Shown here one piece after another: positions 53,262 through 63,033 of a stretch of DNA of 64,000 bases. This DNA is from JAXLQL01 sp046331625 (GTDB lineage Bacteria > Acidobacteriota > Terriglobia > Bryobacterales > Bryobacteraceae). The stretch lies in NCBI GenBank assembly GCA_046331625.1, contig JAXLQL010000002.1, forward strand, positions 372,001-436,000, in the 5' to 3' direction. The notes below the pieces were generated by a model, which was not told the origin of the DNA, made no database searches, and saw only the letters and a program-made list of their open reading frames with translations. Positions within the stretch are counted from its first letter, which is position 1. Each line of letters begins with the position of its first letter. A program made the position numbers and the translations under genes.

Positions 53262-54998
53262 TTACTCCATCTCCACCTTCACCTCCGCGCTCCCGCCATC
53301 ATCCCCAATCACCAGCCCAACCGTAACCGGATTCACGCCACCCGTCAGCCGCGCGTTGCTTCCCTCCGTCCTGAACTCGAACTGCCGGCCGCCCAGCGGC
53401 GTGATCATTGCGGACACGGTTACGCCGCCAATGATTCCCTCGAACTTGAACCGGCCTTTCGAGTCTTGCCGGAACGAGCCGGCCGGAATCACCACCTCCA
53501 GGCTCCCCAGGCGCACCGTAACATCCTCCACCAAGGGGCGAATGCCGTCGCTCGCGGCGCCCAACGTGACAGTGTCCTTCACTCCAAACTCATAGACACC
53601 GGGAGACACTTGTTTGAGCTCCCCTTTTGCCTGGAACGCAGCGAACGGCGCCAGGCTCACGATGCCGGCTCCGCCCGGATCAATAATCGTACCGTTGGCC
53701 GCACCATCGGCGTCTCCGAATCCGCCGTCGGTGATCGTGAGCGTGAGGACATTATCGCCGTCGTCGCTCCCGATGAGCGAATTCGCTCGTACCCATGCAC
53801 CTTGCAGGACCTTCCAAAACTGCACGGGAGGCTTGATCGGCGCGGGCAGCGTCATCGTGATCGTCACCGTCTGGCCGGGCGCGAGTCCCGCCAAGGTCCA
53901 ATAGAACACGCCGTACGGGAACTTCACGCCAAACGGCTTGCCTTTGGGAAGTTGAGAATCCGGAATCGCCATCAGATTGGTAAACGTCCCCGTGCTCGTG
54001 GTGAAGGTGACCGGACCCATCCCGGTGGAGGAATCCACCGTTCGCGACTCGCCCCCATTCGTGAACACTTCCACTCGATGATTGACCGTATCCACAACCA
54101 CGATCCTGCCCGAAGGGTCAATCGCGATCCCCGCTGGCCCGTACTGAAAGTCCGCTCCGAACTGACCGGGCCCTGCACCGAGAGTGCCGAAGGAGGAGAG
54201 CTGCGCGCCCGTAGGCGAAAGCTTCACCACGCGCGCGTTCTGCCAATCCGCCACGTAGATGTTGCCGCCGGCGTCGGTCGCCACGCCGCCCACGCCGCGA
54301 AAGAATGGCCGGTTGGTGAAAGCAGGGTCGAGATTGCCGGCTTGGTCGTACTCGAGCACCCATCCGCTATCGCCCTCCCACATCACCACCTTCGAATTGC
54401 GATCCACGGCGATCTTCTTCGGGATGATCCCCGTGAATGGGAACTCCGAGACCAGCGAACCGCCCGTGGTGAACTTCTGGACCTCGTACACTCCTGACAC
54501 GTAGAGAAAATCCTGAGAATCCACCGTCACCGCCAGCGGCGGATAGACAAAGGGCCGCGGACCATTGACATCGGGATCGGCACACGGGCCGCGGCCATAC
54601 TGGCACGCCGGCTCGATCGTTCTGACGAACCTGCCCGACGAATCCAACTTCTGCACCATACGGTTGCTTCCATCGGCGATGTAGATGTTGCCGCTCCGGT
54701 CCACGGCAACGCTCACCGGATCCGGCGAAAAGCCGGGGATGCTGATGTCGCCTGGAGAGACCTCGCGGAACCGTGTAACCCAGGCTCCGGACGAAGTGAA
54801 TTTTTCGATGGTTGCGGTTTGGGCATCCAGCACGTAGATGTTCCCCACTCCGTCCACCGCGACGGCGGTTGGCAGACGAAGAACGGAGTTTCCGAACTGG
54901 AATGCATACGAGACGGGGTTGGCCTGAGCGCGCAGCTCAGACGGATGAAAAAGCGCGATCGCCAGGATCGCGAGCGGCAAGACAGCACGCAATGACAT
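53262..54998 (-). CDS. Secreted NHL-repeat beta-propeller with choice-of-anchor U domain
   Basis: 578 aa from the ATG at 54998, which has GGAG about 9 nt upstream and a signal peptide (VLPLAILAIALFHPSELRAQA). Residues about 30-320 hold five to six NHL repeats (LPTAVAVDGVGNIYVLD, VSVAVDRSGNIYIADG, GGVATDAGGNIYVADW, GIAIDPSGRIVVVDT). Then comes a choice-of-anchor U-like segment (VQFWKVLQGAWVRANSLIG, VLTLTITDGGFGDADG, GTIIDPGGAG) and a C-terminal beta-rich domain. Probably exported and surface-exposed; NHL propellers bind ligands or proteins. No catalytic site seen. Confidence 0.8.
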   Translation of the reverse strand: MSLRAVLPLAILAIALFHPSELRAQANPVSYAFQFGNSVLRLPTAVAVDGVGNIYVLDAQTATIEKFTSSGAWVTRFREVSPGDISIPGFSPDPVSVAVDRSGNIYIADGSNRMVQKLDSSGRFVRTIEPACQYGRGPCADPDVNGPRPFVYPPLAVTVDSQDFLYVSGVYEVQKFTTGGSLVSEFPFTGIIPKKIAVDRNSKVVMWEGDSGWVLEYDQAGNLDPAFTNRPFFRGVGGVATDAGGNIYVADWQNARVVKLSPTGAQLSSFGTLGAGPGQFGADFQYGPAGIAIDPSGRIVVVDTVNHRVEVFTNGGESRTVDSSTGMGPVTFTTSTGTFTNLMAIPDSQLPKGKPFGVKFPYGVFYWTLAGLAPGQTVTITMTLPAPIKPPVQFWKVLQGAWVRANSLIGSDDGDNVLTLTITDGGFGDADGAANGTIIDPGGAGIVSLAPFAAFQAKGELKQVSPGVYEFGVKDTVTLGAASDGIRPLVEDVTVRLGSLEVVIPAGSFRQDSKGRFKFEGIIGGVTVSAMITPLGGRQFEFRTEGSNARLTGGVNPVTVGLVIGDDGGSAEVKVEME

Positions 54999-55183
54999 AG
55001 CGCCATCTCCTTCCTGTTCCATGAGTCAGCCTTCCCCGGCGAGGGCAGGCTTCTGTCTGTTCACTGGATACTGGTTCGGAAATGGAAAACGTCACAGCGC
55101 GAGCAGAGCGGCATGCAATTCCAGTGAGCGCGGCACGGCTATCCTGGAAGCAGACCACCGCCCGTCGCGGCAAGAAAGGCGTC

Positions 55184-57496
55184 ATGCCCATGCGCATCTT
55201 CTTTTCCTTTTCCTTTTCCTTTTCCTTTTCCTTTTCCTTCGCCGCTGCCCTCCAAGCAGCCAGCGTCGAAACCGCGCTCCTCGGAAGAGTTCCCTACTCG
55301 CTCCCGATCCTCACCGCCAGCGACTCCCAAGGCAACATGATCGTCGCTGCCAATAACGGACCTTGTGCGTTTCTCGAACTCACCTGTCCGCCGATCACAC
55401 TCGCCAAGCTCGACTCGTCCGGCAAAGTAGTATGGCGCCGCGGACTCGGCGAGTCCTCGTGGCGCATCCAGATCACCGCGGTCGCGGTCGATGCCCTTGG
55501 CAACATCACGCTCGGTGGCCTCACGCCCGATGCGAATCTCCCCCTCTTGCGCCCAGTGCAGCCGCGCTTCGGCGGGACAGTCGATGTCTACCTCATGCAG
55601 TTGAACCCAGACGGCACTCGCACCACCTTCGCCAGCTACATCGGCGGAAGCGGCCTCGAGGAACTGGCCGCCTTGCGCGGCGGCCCCACCGGCGAAGTGG
55701 TAGCTGTGGTGCAGACCGGCTCGCTGGACTTTCAATACACGGCGCAAGTAGGGCCAGCGCCAACATCCGGCACGGGCGCCCCACGCTGGAACGCGCTCCT
55801 CCGGATCGTGCCTTCCTCCGGCACGCTCTCTTACGCACTCGGTTCGCCGTTCACCGGGCTCGCTCCCGATGCATCGATCACCTCCACCGGCGTGGTCCGC
55901 TGGCTCGTTCCCGAGTTCGGCCCACTGGTAACGGTCCCGGCGTCGGGCTCCATCCTCGAAGTGCAACCCGATGGAACGCGCGGCCGGCTCCCAGTGTCGC
56001 CGCCCCAGTCTGTCTTGATGCAGCGATCGTTTCCCTCACCGGATGGCGGCATCTGGGTGACTGGCGTATCGGCCGGCGCCGGATTGACAGCCACTCCGAA
56101 TGCGTTTCGTTCCGCGCCCTCTGGCTTTACCTACTCGCGTCTGGAAGACCGGCAACGAACCACACCCGAAGGTCTCATTCGAAGTACCACCGTGCGTTCC
56201 CTCGCTGTCGATCCCGCCGATCGCAACCGGATCTTCGCTGCGTCGCTGAGCGGCATTCTCAGGTCCGACGACAATGGCTGGAACTGGAGCGTCGTCGCGG
56301 ACGCAACGAATTTCCGCAACATCGCCGCGCTCGCCGTGGGAGCGGGCCGCGTCTGGGCTCTCAACCCGATCTTGCCGCAACCTACCGTTGCTTACTCCGA
56401 CGATGCAGGCGCCACTTGGACCACCGCGCCGGCGCCGCAATTGACCGGCACCCCGACCATGGTTGCGCATCCGGCGGACAAGAAGATCCTCATGGTCGCA
56501 ACCGGACTCGGCTTCTTCGTCACACGCGATTCCGGTGAGACGTGGGTGCAGCGCACCTTCCCAGCCCCTTTGACCGGCGCCGCAATCGATCCTTCCGCGC
56601 CGGATACGGTCGCCGTGATGACGCTTGCCCCTTCAAGCCGAGTCGGTCCGCCAACTCTCACGATCTATCTGAGCGACGACGGCGGCCGCACGTTTCCGAA
56701 AACGGCTGACTTGGGTGGAACTCCGAGCGGTGCCCCGCCGCTGCTTCAGTTCGATCCGAACGAGGCCGGGCGCATCTACTATAACGACGGCCCATCGTTG
56801 CGGCGCACAACGAAAGATACTATCCCGCAGGCCGAGACTCTCCCCTTCCCATTCGGATTTTCCACGCTGTTCGCCTTGCAACCGGGAGCCCCCGGCAAGG
56901 TCTTCGCGGTAGCGCCCGACGCCGCACTCTACCAAAGCAACGATGGCGGCCGAACCTGGACTCCGTCCATTCCCGGAGGATTGCGCCAAGTTCCATTGCA
57001 GATGGTGGTGGGCTCGGGAGGTGTCGTGCACATCGTACAAGCCCCCACGGTCGAATCGTTCGTGGCGAAACTCAATGCGCGCGGCGAAGTAGTCTACGCG
57101 AGCTACCTCGGCGCCACCGCCGTAGCCGGCTCGAACGAGAGTAACGGCATCGTTGTGGATCCCTCTGGCCGTGTCACGTTGGTAGGCTTGACGGCCGATG
57201 CGGCGTTTCCCGGGGAGCGTTTACGAGGCGATGCAACGCGTCTGCCTCCGGGCTTGCCTCCGGGGATTGAAGCACCCGACGTGTTCGCATTGACGCTCGC
57301 GCCCGATGGAGCACTCGTCAGTAGCGTGGTGCTGGCAGGTGCGCTGCAGGAAACTTTGTTCGGTTCCGCACGCGGCGACGGCGGAACTATCTTGATCCTC
57401 GGGATCACGTCCTCGCCTGATTTTCCGGGGTTGGGTTCGCAGACGTTCGATGTCACCGGCAGCCCCATGGTGTTCCTCTCGCGCCTGCGGCCGTGA
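55184..57496 (+). CDS. Secreted Asp-box/SBBP beta-propeller protein
   Basis: 770 aa. The signal peptide core is a perfect Phe-Ser repeat (MPMRIFFSFSFSFSFSFS, then FAAALQA), encoded by six TTTTCC units. SBBP-like repeats occur near the N terminus (VDALGNITLGGLTPD, TFASYIGGSGLEELAAL) and C terminus (SNGIVVDPSGRVTLVG). In the middle are Asp-box repeats (LRSDDNGWNWS, AYSDDAGATWTT, VTRDSGETWVQ, YLSDDGGRTFP, YQSNDGGRTWTP). It is a large extracellular propeller protein of unknown ligand. ATG 55184 has AAAGG 4-5 nt upstream; 55190 is an alternative. Overlaps the next gene's GTG by 4 nt. Confidence 0.8.
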   Translation: MPMRIFFSFSFSFSFSFSFAAALQAASVETALLGRVPYSLPILTASDSQGNMIVAANNGPCAFLELTCPPITLAKLDSSGKVVWRRGLGESSWRIQITAVAVDALGNITLGGLTPDANLPLLRPVQPRFGGTVDVYLMQLNPDGTRTTFASYIGGSGLEELAALRGGPTGEVVAVVQTGSLDFQYTAQVGPAPTSGTGAPRWNALLRIVPSSGTLSYALGSPFTGLAPDASITSTGVVRWLVPEFGPLVTVPASGSILEVQPDGTRGRLPVSPPQSVLMQRSFPSPDGGIWVTGVSAGAGLTATPNAFRSAPSGFTYSRLEDRQRTTPEGLIRSTTVRSLAVDPADRNRIFAASLSGILRSDDNGWNWSVVADATNFRNIAALAVGAGRVWALNPILPQPTVAYSDDAGATWTTAPAPQLTGTPTMVAHPADKKILMVATGLGFFVTRDSGETWVQRTFPAPLTGAAIDPSAPDTVAVMTLAPSSRVGPPTLTIYLSDDGGRTFPKTADLGGTPSGAPPLLQFDPNEAGRIYYNDGPSLRRTTKDTIPQAETLPFPFGFSTLFALQPGAPGKVFAVAPDAALYQSNDGGRTWTPSIPGGLRQVPLQMVVGSGGVVHIVQAPTVESFVAKLNARGEVVYASYLGATAVAGSNESNGIVVDPSGRVTLVGLTADAAFPGERLRGDATRLPPGLPPGIEAPDVFALTLAPDGALVSSVVLAGALQETLFGSARGDGGTILILGITSSPDFPGLGSQTFDVTGSPMVFLSRLRP
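55202..55237 (+). repeat. Hexanucleotide microsatellite (TTTTCC)6 in a signal peptide
   Basis: Six perfect tandem copies of TTTTCC, each encoding Phe-Ser, form the hydrophobic core of the signal peptide. Gain or loss of units keeps the frame but changes the core length by two residues each. Confidence 0.95.
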
Positions 57497-58581
57497 TAGG
57501 CGCTGCTACAATGGCGGCCATGCCCGCGGGAATCGATCGCCGTACTCTGCTCGCCGCCATGGCCGCATCCACGCCCGCGCAATCCGGCGTTCGCATCGGC
57601 CTCATCACGGAGGCTACCGGCGACCATCTCCCCTACTATGTCCGTGCAGGCCAGGCGAAAGGCGTCAGCGAATTCGCCATCGCGGATCCCTCGGGCAACT
57701 CCAAGGCTCCCGGCGCAATCGCGTTTGCTTCCGCCGCCGAGATGCTCGAACGCTTCCGCCCCAAGCTCGCCGTGATCACGGTCGAGCCGCATCGTGCGCC
57801 CGCAGCCGTCGAGCTCGCTCTTCGCGCCGGCATCCATGTCGTCGTCGAGAAACCCGGCTGCACCAAGCTCGAACAATTCGAATCGCTGGCGAAGCTGGCG
57901 GAGACTCGCGGACTGCAACTCATGCTCGCCATGGCCACGCGCCTGCATCCCGCCGCGCTCAAAGCCAAAGAACTCATCGCGGCCGGATACATCGGAAAGC
58001 CCTACGGCGTCGACATGCATTGGATAGCCGACCAAACACGGATCCGCAATCCCGAGTATCGGGCTTCGTGGGTCGCCAAGCGCGACAAGGTCGGCGGCGG
58101 CAAACTAGTCTTTCACGGCATCCATTACCTCGACCTCATCCAGAGCCTCGTCTCCGATCGCATCGCTCGCGTCTCCGCCTTTTGCCGCAACGTCGGTGGA
58201 CAGCCCATTGAAGTGGAAGACGCCGCCGTTATGTCGATGGTTTTCGCCGGCGGAATGGTGGGCACGCTCAACACCGGCTACTATCTCGACAAAGGCTACG
58301 CCAACCTGATCCACTTGTGGGGAGAACGCGGCTGGCTGCGCTTCGATCCCCGCGCCGAGAACTCGCTCGAGTGGTACTCCACGCACCCGGATGCGCCGAA
58401 GGGCGTACAGAAGTTCCGCACCGGACCCGTGGATGTATACGCCGCCATGCTGCAGGCAGCCGCAGATTTCGCGCGGGGCGCAGCGCCCCCGTTCATGACC
58501 ACCGCCGAGTCCCTTTCGGTGCTGCGCGTGATCTTTCGAGGCTACCGTTCCGCCGAAACAGGAATGGCGCAGGATGTTTGA
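57493..58581 (+). CDS. Gfo/Idh/MocA-family oxidoreductase
   Basis: 362 aa. The N terminus has a short Tat/Sec-like leader (IDRRTLLAAMAASTPAQ). The fold then shows RIGLITEATGDHLPYYV, HVVVEKPGCTKL (family EKP motif), LMLAMATRLHPAALKAKELI, GGGKLVFHGIHYLDLIQSLV with the Lys/His catalytic region, and SLSVLRVIFRGYRSAETG at the C terminus. Acts on a sugar or cyclitol, probably NAD(P)-dependent. The nucleotide-binding Gly motif is weak, so cofactor use is uncertain. The start is GTG 57493 (GTGA overlap) or ATG 57511. Confidence 0.78.
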   Translation: MIGAATMAAMPAGIDRRTLLAAMAASTPAQSGVRIGLITEATGDHLPYYVRAGQAKGVSEFAIADPSGNSKAPGAIAFASAAEMLERFRPKLAVITVEPHRAPAAVELALRAGIHVVVEKPGCTKLEQFESLAKLAETRGLQLMLAMATRLHPAALKAKELIAAGYIGKPYGVDMHWIADQTRIRNPEYRASWVAKRDKVGGGKLVFHGIHYLDLIQSLVSDRIARVSAFCRNVGGQPIEVEDAAVMSMVFAGGMVGTLNTGYYLDKGYANLIHLWGERGWLRFDPRAENSLEWYSTHPDAPKGVQKFRTGPVDVYAAMLQAAADFARGAAPPFMTTAESLSVLRVIFRGYRSAETGMAQDV

Positions 58582-58587
58582 AATATC

Positions 58588-60264
58588 ATGGCCTGCCACG
58601 AATTCCTGACCGCACGGGACTTCCTGCGGGCCCATCGGAATGACTACCGCGCCGCCTGCGAACGGTTCGCCTGGCCGAGGCTCGAGCATTTCAATTGGGC
58701 GCTCGACTATTTCGATTCCATGGCAGCCGGAAATCACCAGACGGCGCTCCGCGTGCTCGATAAGTCCGGCGCCGTCACCGAGCGAACCTTCGCCGAACTC
58801 TCCGCGCAGTCGAACCAGGCCGCCAACTGGCTGCGGCGCATCGGCGTCGAGCGCGGCCACCGGATCCTCGTCATGCTCGGCAACGAGGTCCCGCTGTGGC
58901 AGGCGATGCTCGCAGCATGCAAGCTGGGCGCGGTGGTGGTCCCGGCCACCACGCTTCTTTCGCCCGCTGACCTCGATGATCGCCTGAAGCGCGGCGGCTT
59001 CCGCCACGCGATCGTCGCTCCCGCGCAAACCGCGAAGTTCGCCGCTCTCGATGCATCGTTCACCCGCATCACCACGGGACCGGCGCAAGGCGAATGGCGC
59101 AGCCTCACCGAAGCCTCGAGCGAGCCCGAAACATTTTCGCCCAATGGCGTCACGCGCTCGACCGACCCTCTGCTGCTCTACTTCACCTCCGGCACCACCG
59201 CGCAACCGAAGCTTGTGGAGCACTCACACGCGAGCTATCCCATCGGACTGCTTTCCACCATGTACTGGCTCGGCCTCGAACCTGGCGACGTGCATTGGAA
59301 CATCAGCTCTCCGGGTTGGGCCAAACATGCCTGGAGCTGCTTCTTCGCCCCATGGAACGCCGGCGCAACCGTGTTCGCCCATGACTACGCGCGCTTCCAC
59401 GCGAAGGAAGTTCTCGAGACCGTGGTCCGCCACGAGATCACCAGCCTCTGCGCTCCGCCCACCGTCTGGCGGATGCTGATTCAGGAAGATCTCGCGAGCT
59501 ATCCCGTGAAGCTCACGTCCGCTACTTCAGCCGGCGAGCCGCTGAATGCCGAAGTGATCGAACGCGTGCGAGAAGCTTGGCAACTCGAGATCCGCGATGG
59601 CTACGGGCAAACCGAGACCACCTGCCTCGTTGCGAACTCGCCCGGACAGCCTGTTGTGCCCGGATCGATGGGCCGACCCATGCCCGGCTTTCGCATCGAG
59701 CTCTTGAACGCCGAAGGCGAGCCCGCCGATGATGGCGAACTGGCCATCGCGCTCGACAGCGAGCCCGTCGGCCTGATGCTCGGCTACTCCGGTGACGCGG
59801 CGAAAACAGGAGAGGTCACGCGCGATGGCTACTATCGCACTGGCGACATCGCGCATCGCGATGCAGCAGGCTACCTCACCTATGTCGGTCGCGCCGATGA
59901 CGTGTTCAAGGCGTCTGACTATCGCATCAGTCCGTTCGAACTGGAAAGCGCGCTAATCGAATTTCCCGCCGTTGCGGAAGCGGCTGTGGTCCCCGCACCG
60001 GACCCGCGCCGAACCGCTGTCCCCAAAGCATTCGTCGTTCCCGCCGCCGGATTCACACCCGGCCGCGACCTTGCCCGGGACATCTTCGCGTTCATTTTCG
60101 AGCGTCTTGCGCCGTACAAGTGGATCCGCATCATCGAATTCGCCGAACTTCCCAAGACCGTCTCAGGCAAGATCCGCCGCTCCGAGCTGCGTGGCCGGGC
60201 CACCGTCCCCTCGGAACTTGCCTTTTCGCTCGACGACTTCCCCGAATTGAGGCACCCGGCATGA
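58588..60264 (+). CDS. Acyl-CoA synthetase (AMP-binding, medium-chain/benzoate type)
   Basis: 558 aa, ANL superfamily. Motifs: P-loop YFTSGTTAQPKLVEHSH, SSPGWAKHAWSCFFAPW, CAPPTVWRMLI, the A5 motif DGYGQTETT, GYYRTGDIAHRD, and the C-terminal catalytic Lys in PKTVSGKIRRSELR. The pattern fits acetyl-/medium-chain acyl-CoA synthetases of the Acs-like subfamily. It activates a carboxylic acid to the CoA thioester in the cytoplasm. It overlaps the downstream hydrolase by 4 nt (ATGA), so the two may act on related acyl or aryl compounds. Confidence 0.88.
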   Translation: MACHEFLTARDFLRAHRNDYRAACERFAWPRLEHFNWALDYFDSMAAGNHQTALRVLDKSGAVTERTFAELSAQSNQAANWLRRIGVERGHRILVMLGNEVPLWQAMLAACKLGAVVVPATTLLSPADLDDRLKRGGFRHAIVAPAQTAKFAALDASFTRITTGPAQGEWRSLTEASSEPETFSPNGVTRSTDPLLLYFTSGTTAQPKLVEHSHASYPIGLLSTMYWLGLEPGDVHWNISSPGWAKHAWSCFFAPWNAGATVFAHDYARFHAKEVLETVVRHEITSLCAPPTVWRMLIQEDLASYPVKLTSATSAGEPLNAEVIERVREAWQLEIRDGYGQTETTCLVANSPGQPVVPGSMGRPMPGFRIELLNAEGEPADDGELAIALDSEPVGLMLGYSGDAAKTGEVTRDGYYRTGDIAHRDAAGYLTYVGRADDVFKASDYRISPFELESALIEFPAVAEAAVVPAPDPRRTAVPKAFVVPAAGFTPGRDLARDIFAFIFERLAPYKWIRIIEFAELPKTVSGKIRRSELRGRATVPSELAFSLDDFPELRHPA

Positions 60265-62310
60265 TCCTGCGCTCCGTGCGATTTTGCCTTCTGACAATGG
60301 CAGCCGTGCTCCTGGCACAGGACCCGCTGCTCAAAGACCCATTCATCGATCTCGACGAATGGCGCGATACCCCCGTGCGCCACCGCTATGTACACGGCGG
60401 CTTCCGCGGTACCGAAGCTCGCTTCTCGATCTACTTCCCACCCAAGGAGCGCTATCAGGGCCGCTTTTTCCAGCATGTGACCCCGGTCCCGATCAACGAG
60501 AAAGAAGGCACCACCGGATCAGGCACAGGCGACCAGATCGGCTTCGCCTTCTCGAGCGGCGCATATTTCCTCATCACCAATCAAGGCGGGATGGCTGCAC
60601 TGCGGACCGATCCCACGCTCGGCGCGCATCGCGTGAACGCGGCCGCAGCGCGGTACGCGCGCCAGATCGCGGCGGAGATGTACGGCGCGCACCGCACCTA
60701 TGGGTACGCCTACGGCGGGAGCGGCGGAGCCTTCCGAACGATCGGTGGCTTCGAGAATGTCGCGGGTGTCTGGGATGGCGCCGTGCCTTACGTGGCCGGC
60801 TCGCCGCAGGCCATCCCGAACGTCTTCACGGCGCGGTTGCTAGCGCTGCGAGTCCTCGAGGACAAGTTCCCCGCGATTCTCGATGCCGTGGAACCCGGCG
60901 GCAGCGGAGACATCTACGCAGGGCTCGACAAAGAGCAGCGAGACGTCCTCGCCGAAGTGACTCGGCTCGGCTTTCCAGTTCCCGCATGGTTCAATTACAA
61001 GACCATAGGCATGGGCGCTTTCTCGATATTGTTCGAGACGATGGTGGCGAGAGATCCGAAATACTTCGAAGAGTTCTGGACCGTTCCTGGCTACGCCGGC
61101 GCGGATCCATCCGGCTCGCTGCGTCGCGCCCGTGTGCAGCAACGCGCCGCCGTGAAGCGAGTGATCCTCAAAGAGGACCCTGGCAAGCCGGCACACTCTG
61201 CCGCGGGGGCCGGTGGCGTGGATCAAGCCTGGCAACCACCCGCGAGTCCGCCCGCCGGATTTCAACTCGAAAGCTTACCTGCGGGAAATCTGCAAATGGC
61301 CACTGTCACCGTCAAGACCGGCGAGGCCGCGGGCACCACCTTCCCGCTCGGCAAGGTGGACGGAGATACCGTCTTCGTGGGCACGAGCTTGGCGGCAATG
61401 ATGGCTGGGCCAGTCGGGTTCAGAAGCCTTGAAGCGCGTCAAACCCGGTGACGAGTTGCTGATCGACAACTCGAAGTTTCTCGCCGCTCAGTATTACCAC
61501 CGGCACCAGGTGTCCACTCCCGATTTCTACGTCTGGAATCAATTTCGAGCGCTTAATGGCAAGCCCCTCTATCCGCAGCGGCCGCAGCTGATGGGGCCGG
61601 GATTTGCGGCGTCGGCAGGTGGCTCCACGCAGAGCGGCCGGTTCGTGGGGAAGATGATCGTGGTGGAAGCGCTCTGGGATCAGGACGCCTTTCCCTGGCA
61701 AGCGGACTGGTACGCAACGAAAGTGAAAGCAGCTCTCGGCCCACACTTCGATGAAAATTTCCGGCTCTGGTTTGTGGACCACGCCATTCATGGCGACGTC
61801 GAGCAACAAGCTGACCCCACCCACACGGTCAGCTACGTGGGCGCTTTGCAACAAGCCCTGCGCGATCTCAGCGCCTGGGTCGAGAGAGGCGTGCCGCCGC
61901 CCGCCGGTACGATGTACGAAGTGGCCGATGGGCAGGTTCGCGTACCGCCCGGCGCGGCGGAGCGAAGAGGCATCCAGCCGGTGGTCGCGCTGAAGGCGAA
62001 CGGCAGCGACCGGGCAGAGGTAGCGGTGGGCCAGTCGGTGACGCTGGCGGCTGTGATCGATGTGCCGCCGCAGACGGGGCGAGTGGTCGCCGCCGAATGG
62101 AGCCTCGACGGTGGGCCCTCATTCACTGCAGCCAACCCAAGCAGCCTTCGCCGAGTGGGCGGTCGCGTCACAGTAACCGCGAAGCACTCCTTCTCGAAAC
62201 CCGGAACTTACTTTCCGGTACTTCGCGCGATTTCGCAGCGCGAGGGCGACTCGCAGACACAGTATGGGCGAGTTCAGAATCTCGCGCGCGTGCGAGTTGT
62301 GGTGAAATAG
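60261..62310 (+). CDS. Secreted alpha/beta-hydrolase-like protein, single frameshift near 61415
   Basis: Frame 1 (60261-61451) holds a signal peptide (FCLLTMAAVLLAQ), RFSIYFPPKERYQGRFFQHV, FSSGAYFLITNQGG, and a nucleophile-elbow-like YGYAYGGSGGAFRTIGGFEN. Frame 2 (61429-62310) continues with LKRVKPGDELLIDNSKFLAA, SGRFVGKMIVVEALWDQDAF (acid), WFVDHAIHGDVEQQ (His) and a C-terminal Ig/PKD-like domain (VTLAAVIDVPPQTGRVV, VTVTAKHSFSKPGTYFPVL). Removing one base in TTCAGAAGCC (about 61411-61420) gives FEALKRVKPGDE and one 682-aa protein. Tannase/feruloyl esterase-like by pattern; substrate unknown. Either a sequence error or a recent mutation. Confidence 0.7.
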
Positions 62311-62422
62311 CTGCCCGGTCTCATTCCGCCTTGCCTGGGAAGCGAACGTAGGGGCCCTACCTGCCTCTAAGACGAGCCTGGAAGGTTCACCGCTGCTAGC
62401 TCAAAAGAAGCGCTTGCGGCAG

Positions 62423-62926
62423 TTACGGCAAATCGCGGACGTAGCGAACCTCATTCACCTTGATGCCCCACACTTCCGCGGCGCGTTGCGCTCCATCGGG
62501 CATCCAGCCCTCGCGCTGATAGAAGCGCAAAGCGCGCGTATTGCCACGGAGCACCCAGATCATCGCATGCTCGATGCCGCTTTCTAACAGATGGGCGCAG
62601 GAGGCGGCCAGCAGTGCCTTGCCGAGGCCACGGCGCCAGTAGTCAGGGTCGACGTAGAGGGCGCAGAGTTCGCCGTAGCCTGGAAGATTCGGGTCGCGCG
62701 CCGGCGCTACGGTGGCAAAACCTCGGATACCTCCGTCTATGATCCCCACGATCGTTCGAGGCGCGTTGGGGTCAGCGCCTGAGAACTCGTATTTCCATGC
62801 TCGATCCTCAGGGCGAAGCTGCGCCAGGTACTCGGGCGGCAGCAGATCCCGATAGCCCACCTGCCAGGAGCGCACATGAACTCGGGCTACGGCCATCGCG
62901 TCAGCGGGTTGAGCGAGCCGTATCAT
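62423..62926 (-). CDS. GNAT-family N-acetyltransferase
   Basis: 167 aa. IRLAQPADAMAVARVHVRSWQ is the usual start; motif A (ELCALYVDPDYWRRGLGKALL) contains the R-x-x-G-x-G/A acetyl-CoA loop, and the C-terminal RGNTRALRFYQREGWMPDG is motif B. The substrate is unknown; single gene, length normal for the family. Confidence 0.88.
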   Translation of the reverse strand: MIRLAQPADAMAVARVHVRSWQVGYRDLLPPEYLAQLRPEDRAWKYEFSGADPNAPRTIVGIIDGGIRGFATVAPARDPNLPGYGELCALYVDPDYWRRGLGKALLAASCAHLLESGIEHAMIWVLRGNTRALRFYQREGWMPDGAQRAAEVWGIKVNEVRYVRDLP

Positions 62927-63033
62927 TACTTCCAGTGTGGCGCCCGTGCCCTGGTAGGTAAGAGAGCGGAGTTGCCCGAACGAACGGCGGCGGGTTAGTC
63001 CGTCCGGCCGCCATTGACGGGGGCCCTTGTTGA

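Noticed and set aside
55199..55240. Possible CRISPR or tandem-repeat array
   Set aside because: The unit is 6 bp without spacers; it is a coding microsatellite.
58105..59223. 372-codon minus-strand frame across the oxidoreductase and acyl-CoA synthetase genes
   Set aside because: It spans two well-supported plus-strand genes and their junction; shadow of codon bias.
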